From positions 1 through 9,108 of the forward strand of contig JAISYA010000133.1 of assembly GCA_031270205.1 (NCBI GenBank): a DNA stretch of 9,108 nucleotides, written 5' to 3'. A model generated the notes under the pieces. That model made no database searches. It saw only the letters and a program-made list of their open reading frames with translations, and had not been told where the DNA came from. Within the stretch, counting starts at the first letter, position 1, and every line of letters starts with the position of its first letter. A program made the position numbers and the translations under genes. Positions 7,101 to 9,108 of this stretch are shown here, piece after piece. This stretch comes from Treponema sp. (GTDB lineage: Bacteria > Spirochaetota > Spirochaetia > Treponematales > Breznakiellaceae).

Positions 7101-7215
7101 CACTATTGGGGGCATCGTGTCATCCACCATTTTAACCCTCTGGTTTATTCCGGCCCTTGAGCGTCTCGTTATCCGGCGCGCAAAGAAACTACCCGGCAAA
7201 GGAAACAGTAAATGA
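4120..7215 (+). CDS. HAE1-like RND efflux permease with altered proton-relay residues
   Basis: This 1031-residue inner-membrane transporter has normal RND length and the usual duplicated plan: a first membrane helix after MNIIDIAIKRPVTVV, a large periplasmic domain, helices 2-6 from about residue 340, the central linker and helix 7 (KRKWRSALVVIAVGV), a second periplasmic domain, and helices 8-12 from about residue 860. Helix 4 reads GTLVANSVVALENIF, so A406-N407 stand where AcrB has D407-D408. Helix 10 reads VGVVVNNAILMLDYY, so N928 stands at AcrB K940. The TM11 hydroxyl (AcrB T978) is kept as S965, and the acids of ALEN (E413) and LMLD (D935) remain. The protein should export a small molecule through the adaptor and outer-membrane factor. 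No frameshift or stop is seen. The upstream Shine-Dalgarno is weak (ACGGAAA). The stop overlaps the next gene's start (ATGA). Confidence 0.95.
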   Translation: MNIIDIAIKRPVTVVMGALALAMFGLLAYCSLPVSLLPETKIAVVTVQTVYPGAGPQIVESQLTKRIEDEVFSLADVDSLASYSMDSISIITVTFRDGKDENLAIQEVKDKVDAILPELPDAVEKPAISKIDVAASIPIMNIVLEGGMDSTELYTLGSTVVHDALSQISGVGSVEISGGQKREIRVNLDRAAAYKRFLPVEQVAAILAQANVELPGGNIGLEGEDIPVRFRGEFTSLEEIGDLDIPTSAGLFKLRQLGTIEDTHIAVRERTILRDKAAGTRNEGALLIRIMKNPSANTIAVVDAVMKQIPRIEAEAGGGVRLAVLREDAGFIRDSVNDTFSNLIIGIVLTGLVILLFLHDLRSTFIISLSMPFSIIATFFVMQLLNISVNVLSLMGLSCAVGTLVANSVVALENIFRYKNKGFSRTESAARGTKEVMMAVIASTLTNVVVFVPLGGMGGAMGQIISHFAYTVVISTAFSIVASFVLTPFLASRILPEKVRRPGHIGRALDGLFNKTERLYAASLAVMLKRKWRSALVVIAVGVVFIVSMRAFTSIPMELVPKSDGGKIQLDVELPQGSDLDKTAAVLVFIEERLVEYPEVKTILTTLGKMGAMDRDVSVARMEVSLVPKTERSLSNSDLASLFTRNLSDIPGADIRVTAPSELVIAQGAPVDLKLRGPDTLALQELGGQIKRRLQSAPGIMNVNSNMKAGKSELVFEPRRKQISSDGITVQTVALALRSAVDGMAGTVYRENDEEYDIRVKIEDSALRDIEDLKNIPVASPVGIFPLSRYADMRFASGYNMIMRLDKQRTANITAELLPGYAQGPVLADVMQAAAEIELPEGYSIRQAGLSEAMEESNLSMAVVFLTAIILVYMLLAAILESPLQPVFILSTIPLSLIGVVAGCLLFGTVLNNIAMIGIVMLVGVVVNNAILMLDYYNQLKREGLGATEALLKACPTKLKAILMSNIAIILGMIPMALGIGASLAEMRQPMGIITIGGIVSSTILTLWFIPALERLVIRRAKKLPGKGNSK

Positions 7216-8531
7216 AAAAGCGCATAAGCATCAGCTTCATAATTGTTTGCCTCGCCGCGTTAAACGCGGCAGCCCTTGAGTATGACCTGTCCGCTTATCT
7301 TCACTTGGTCGAACAGCACAACATCGATATTGCCCTTGCCTACCGGGAACTCCTGCTTTCCCGGGAACAGGTGAAGGCGGCCCGGTCTCCCCTTTTGCCG
7401 GGAATCGGCGCGGAGGGGAGCTATACCCGCAACCTTCAGGATATGCCCCGATCAACTGCGGTAGCGTCGGCCCCGGACGGCGGGCCGCTTGTCTATCAGG
7501 ACGTGGACTCAAACTATGACAACGAGCTTTCAATCGGCGTCGGCGTAACACAAAAATTGTTTGACCCTGCGGCGTGGACGCAGTACCGTCAGGCAAGGAA
7601 GGCGCTCTCCCTCCAGGAACAGGTTTTTGAGGCGGCCCGGCAGAACATCCGCTACGCCGCGAAAAAACTCTACGCCCAAACCCAGCTTGCCCTTTCGGCG
7701 CTTGCCATCCGGGAAGCCTCCGAGGAGGCAAGCCGGGCCTTGTGCCAAAGCGCCGAGCGGAAATATCGCGCCGGAACCGTTACAGAACTTGACCTTCTCA
7801 TGACCGAGGTTGACTGGAAACAAAAGGCCGCCGCCGTTACCGAAGCCCGCAGGAACGCCGAGACCGCCCTACTTGCCTTCCGGCAGTTTGCCTGGATTCC
7901 CTTTGCGGAAGCAGTTGTCCTTACCGAAAACAGCGGACAAGTCCCGGCGCTTCCCGAACTCCGCTCCCTGGACAGCTCCTTGAGCAGGCGGGCCGATTAC
8001 CGCGCCCTGCTCCTTTCCCGGGAACTGGCGGATATGGGGAAAAAAGCCGCCCTAAGCTCTTTCCTGCCAAGCGTTTCCGCAAGGTTTTCCTTTGCATACG
8101 GCGGCATGGGAAACGATTCGCTGACCGGAGATTCTGATTATACCGCTACACAATTAACCCTCGGCGTGAGCATACCCATCTTCGCGGGTGGCTATCGCCT
8201 GTCCCGCGCAAGGGTGGCGCAGATAGAACAGGAAAGAGCGTCCCTGGCCCTGGCTAAAAAACAAAGCGACATAGAAAGCGAACTTATTGGAATCCAACTC
8301 CGGCTTAACGAGGCAAGGGAACGTATCGAAGCGGCCCGGCTTATTGAAGCCTCCGCCCGCCGCGCCCTTGCCCTTGCTCAGACCGCCTTTACCAACGGCC
8401 TCGTGACCCAGCTTTCCGTTACCGAAGCGGCCAAGCGCCTGGATGAGGCAAGCCTCGGCCTGCAAAGCGCGGTCTGCGAATACCGCTTGGCCTATTACGA
8501 TTGGGAAGTGGCATCGGGTAACGTTGACTAA
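7212..8531 (+). CDS. TolC-like outer-membrane efflux factor
   Basis: A 439-residue outer-membrane channel component of the OEP (outer membrane efflux protein) family. A signal peptide MKKRISISFIIVCLAALNAAA is followed by two structural repeats, each with long alpha-helical, alanine- and glutamate-rich hairpins and a strand pair. Repeat 1 begins near DLSAYLHLVEQHNIDIALAY and has its strands around VGVTQKLFDPAAW. Repeat 2 contains LTLGVSIPIFAGGYRLSRAR, the typical second barrel strand leading into a helix. The C-terminal helix FTNGLVTQLSVTEAAKRLDE is also family-typical. ATG 7212 overlaps the permease stop, with AAAGGAAA about 7 bases upstream, so translation is coupled and the three efflux genes form one operon. 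Length is usual for the family. It is expected to trimerise and form the exit duct. Confidence 0.93.
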   Translation: MKKRISISFIIVCLAALNAAALEYDLSAYLHLVEQHNIDIALAYRELLLSREQVKAARSPLLPGIGAEGSYTRNLQDMPRSTAVASAPDGGPLVYQDVDSNYDNELSIGVGVTQKLFDPAAWTQYRQARKALSLQEQVFEAARQNIRYAAKKLYAQTQLALSALAIREASEEASRALCQSAERKYRAGTVTELDLLMTEVDWKQKAAAVTEARRNAETALLAFRQFAWIPFAEAVVLTENSGQVPALPELRSLDSSLSRRADYRALLLSRELADMGKKAALSSFLPSVSARFSFAYGGMGNDSLTGDSDYTATQLTLGVSIPIFAGGYRLSRARVAQIEQERASLALAKKQSDIESELIGIQLRLNEARERIEAARLIEASARRALALAQTAFTNGLVTQLSVTEAAKRLDEASLGLQSAVCEYRLAYYDWEVASGNVD

Positions 8532-8595
8532 AGCGGCGCAGGCAACGCCCGATTCAAGAGGGAAAACCCCCGATAAAAAATCAAGGCGTTTCTAG
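8532..8595. other. Short intergenic segment without a clear terminator
   Basis: Between the channel stop and the broken regulator. It holds a small GGG-AAAA-CCC hairpin (8562-8571 region), an A-run and a strong Shine-Dalgarno-like AGGGGAGG (8594-8601) with no in-frame standard start nearby. No strong stem with a T-run was found, so where the efflux transcript ends is unclear. Confidence 0.4.
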
Positions 8596-9108
8596 GGGAG
8601 GCATATTTTTTTTGACCGGGATGAGGGGACGGCACTTTTCGCGGTTATTGACGGAACAGTAGCGGTTTACAAGATGAGCGGCGCGGGTGAAAAACGGGGA
8701 ATGTTTATCTTTGGCGCGGGGACGCTCCTCAACGAGGACTGCGTAAACGGCGGCAAAATCTCCGTGAGCGCGGAAGCCCTCCGGGATTCGGAGATCCTGC
8801 GCATTGAGCGGGGCGTGGTTAAGGCCGCCTGCGCGAGGGATGCGGACTTGTCGGCGGCGCTGCTCGATTCACTTTCGTTGAAGGTCAGGCGGCTCTACCA
8901 TTTAATGTAGAACACGTCGAACAACCTGCGGGGAGACCGGCGCATAGCGGCCAATCTCTGGAAACTCTCCCGCGACCACGGGGTGAAATCCGCGGAAGGG
9001 GTGGAGATCAATTTTGACCTGACCATTACCGCCCTCGCGGAACTGCTCGGTTCCCAGCGGGAGACCGTTTCCCGCTGGGTCAGGGTCCTTACCAGCGCGG
9101 GGCTGCTC
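8596..9108 (+). pseudogene. Degraded Crp/Fnr-family transcription regulator (in-frame amber, no N-terminal start; runs off window)
   Basis: The frame resembles a Crp/Fnr regulator in two blocks. Block one (8596-8907) begins GRHIFFDRDEGTALFAVIDG, matching the glycine-rich beta-roll of the cyclic-nucleotide-binding-like domain, and runs through the roll into the start of the dimer helix (LLDSLSLKVRRLYHLM). A TAG at 8908-8910 interrupts, and the same frame continues as NTSNNLRGDRRIAANLWKL to a helix-turn-helix ending in AELLGSQRETVSRWVRVL at the window edge. An amber at 8593-8595 closes the frame upstream, and the first standard start is ATG 8674, which would lose the first beta strands. About 25-30 expected N-terminal residues are missing. 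CAG (Gln) to TAG is a one-base change that would explain the break. A 78-residue protein from ATG 8674 would lack DNA binding and is probably not functional. Confidence 0.8.

Noticed and set aside
2302..8610. Shared 11-mer GGCATATTTTT at 2302-2312 and 8600-8610
   Set aside because: Too short and AT-simple to claim a common element; the second copy lies in the decayed regulator region. It may be a chance match or a -10-like segment.
8908..8910. TAG read as an amino acid (code reassignment or pyrrolysine)
   Set aside because: Another gene in the window ends naturally on TAG, the regulator also lacks its N-terminus, and no supporting element is seen; decay is simpler.
1..9108. CRISPR array, insertion sequence, tRNA or phage-type genes
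   Set aside because: No spaced repeat array, transposase or integrase motif, or tRNA-like cloverleaf was found when reading both strands by eye.

Overview
This 9.1 kb window is a co-oriented (+ strand) envelope-function locus from a diderm bacterium of moderate to high GC. It carries an outer-membrane beta-barrel protein, a lipoprotein-type membrane-fusion protein, an RND permease and a TolC-like channel, so a double membrane is clear. The lineage is less certain. The loose lipobox, the small beta-barrel protein and the overall style would fit a spirochaete, for example a gut Treponema, but this is recognition-level inference without a search.

Layout: (1) 1-434, the C-terminal part of a CreD-type inner-membrane protein, cut by the window edge. 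(2) 455-1126, an OmpR/PhoB-type response regulator, overlapping by 4 bases (GTGA) a histidine kinase at 1123-2235 that has almost no extracytoplasmic loop. (3) 2236-2327, a regulatory region with three TTAACA repeats in exact 11-bp register, the architecture of PhoB/CreB-type boxes, followed by a promoter-like segment. (4) A strong ribosome binding site driving an 11-codon leader ORF (2328-2363). Its stop overlaps the likely start (ATGA) of an AT-rich gene for a small 8-stranded outer-membrane barrel (2360-2911). (5) Two hairpins at 2921-2978. (6) A complete tripartite efflux operon: lipoprotein adaptor (3025-4107), HAE1-like RND permease (4120-7215) and outer-membrane factor (7212-8531, ATGA overlap). 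(7) A degraded Crp/Fnr-family regulator (8596 to the window end) with no usable N-terminal start and an in-frame amber codon.

How the parts may work together (inference): the sensor kinase monitors the membrane, the regulator binds the 11-bp repeats 22 bp after the kinase gene, and it controls the barrel protein and perhaps the efflux operon behind it. The most unusual protein feature is in the RND permease. The two transmembrane-4 aspartates and the transmembrane-10 lysine of the AcrB proton relay are replaced by Ala-Asn and Asn, so its energy coupling may differ from the textbook pump. The most unusual DNA features are the triple 11-bp repeat and the translationally coupled leader ORF. No tRNA, rRNA, CRISPR array, insertion sequence or phage gene was seen.
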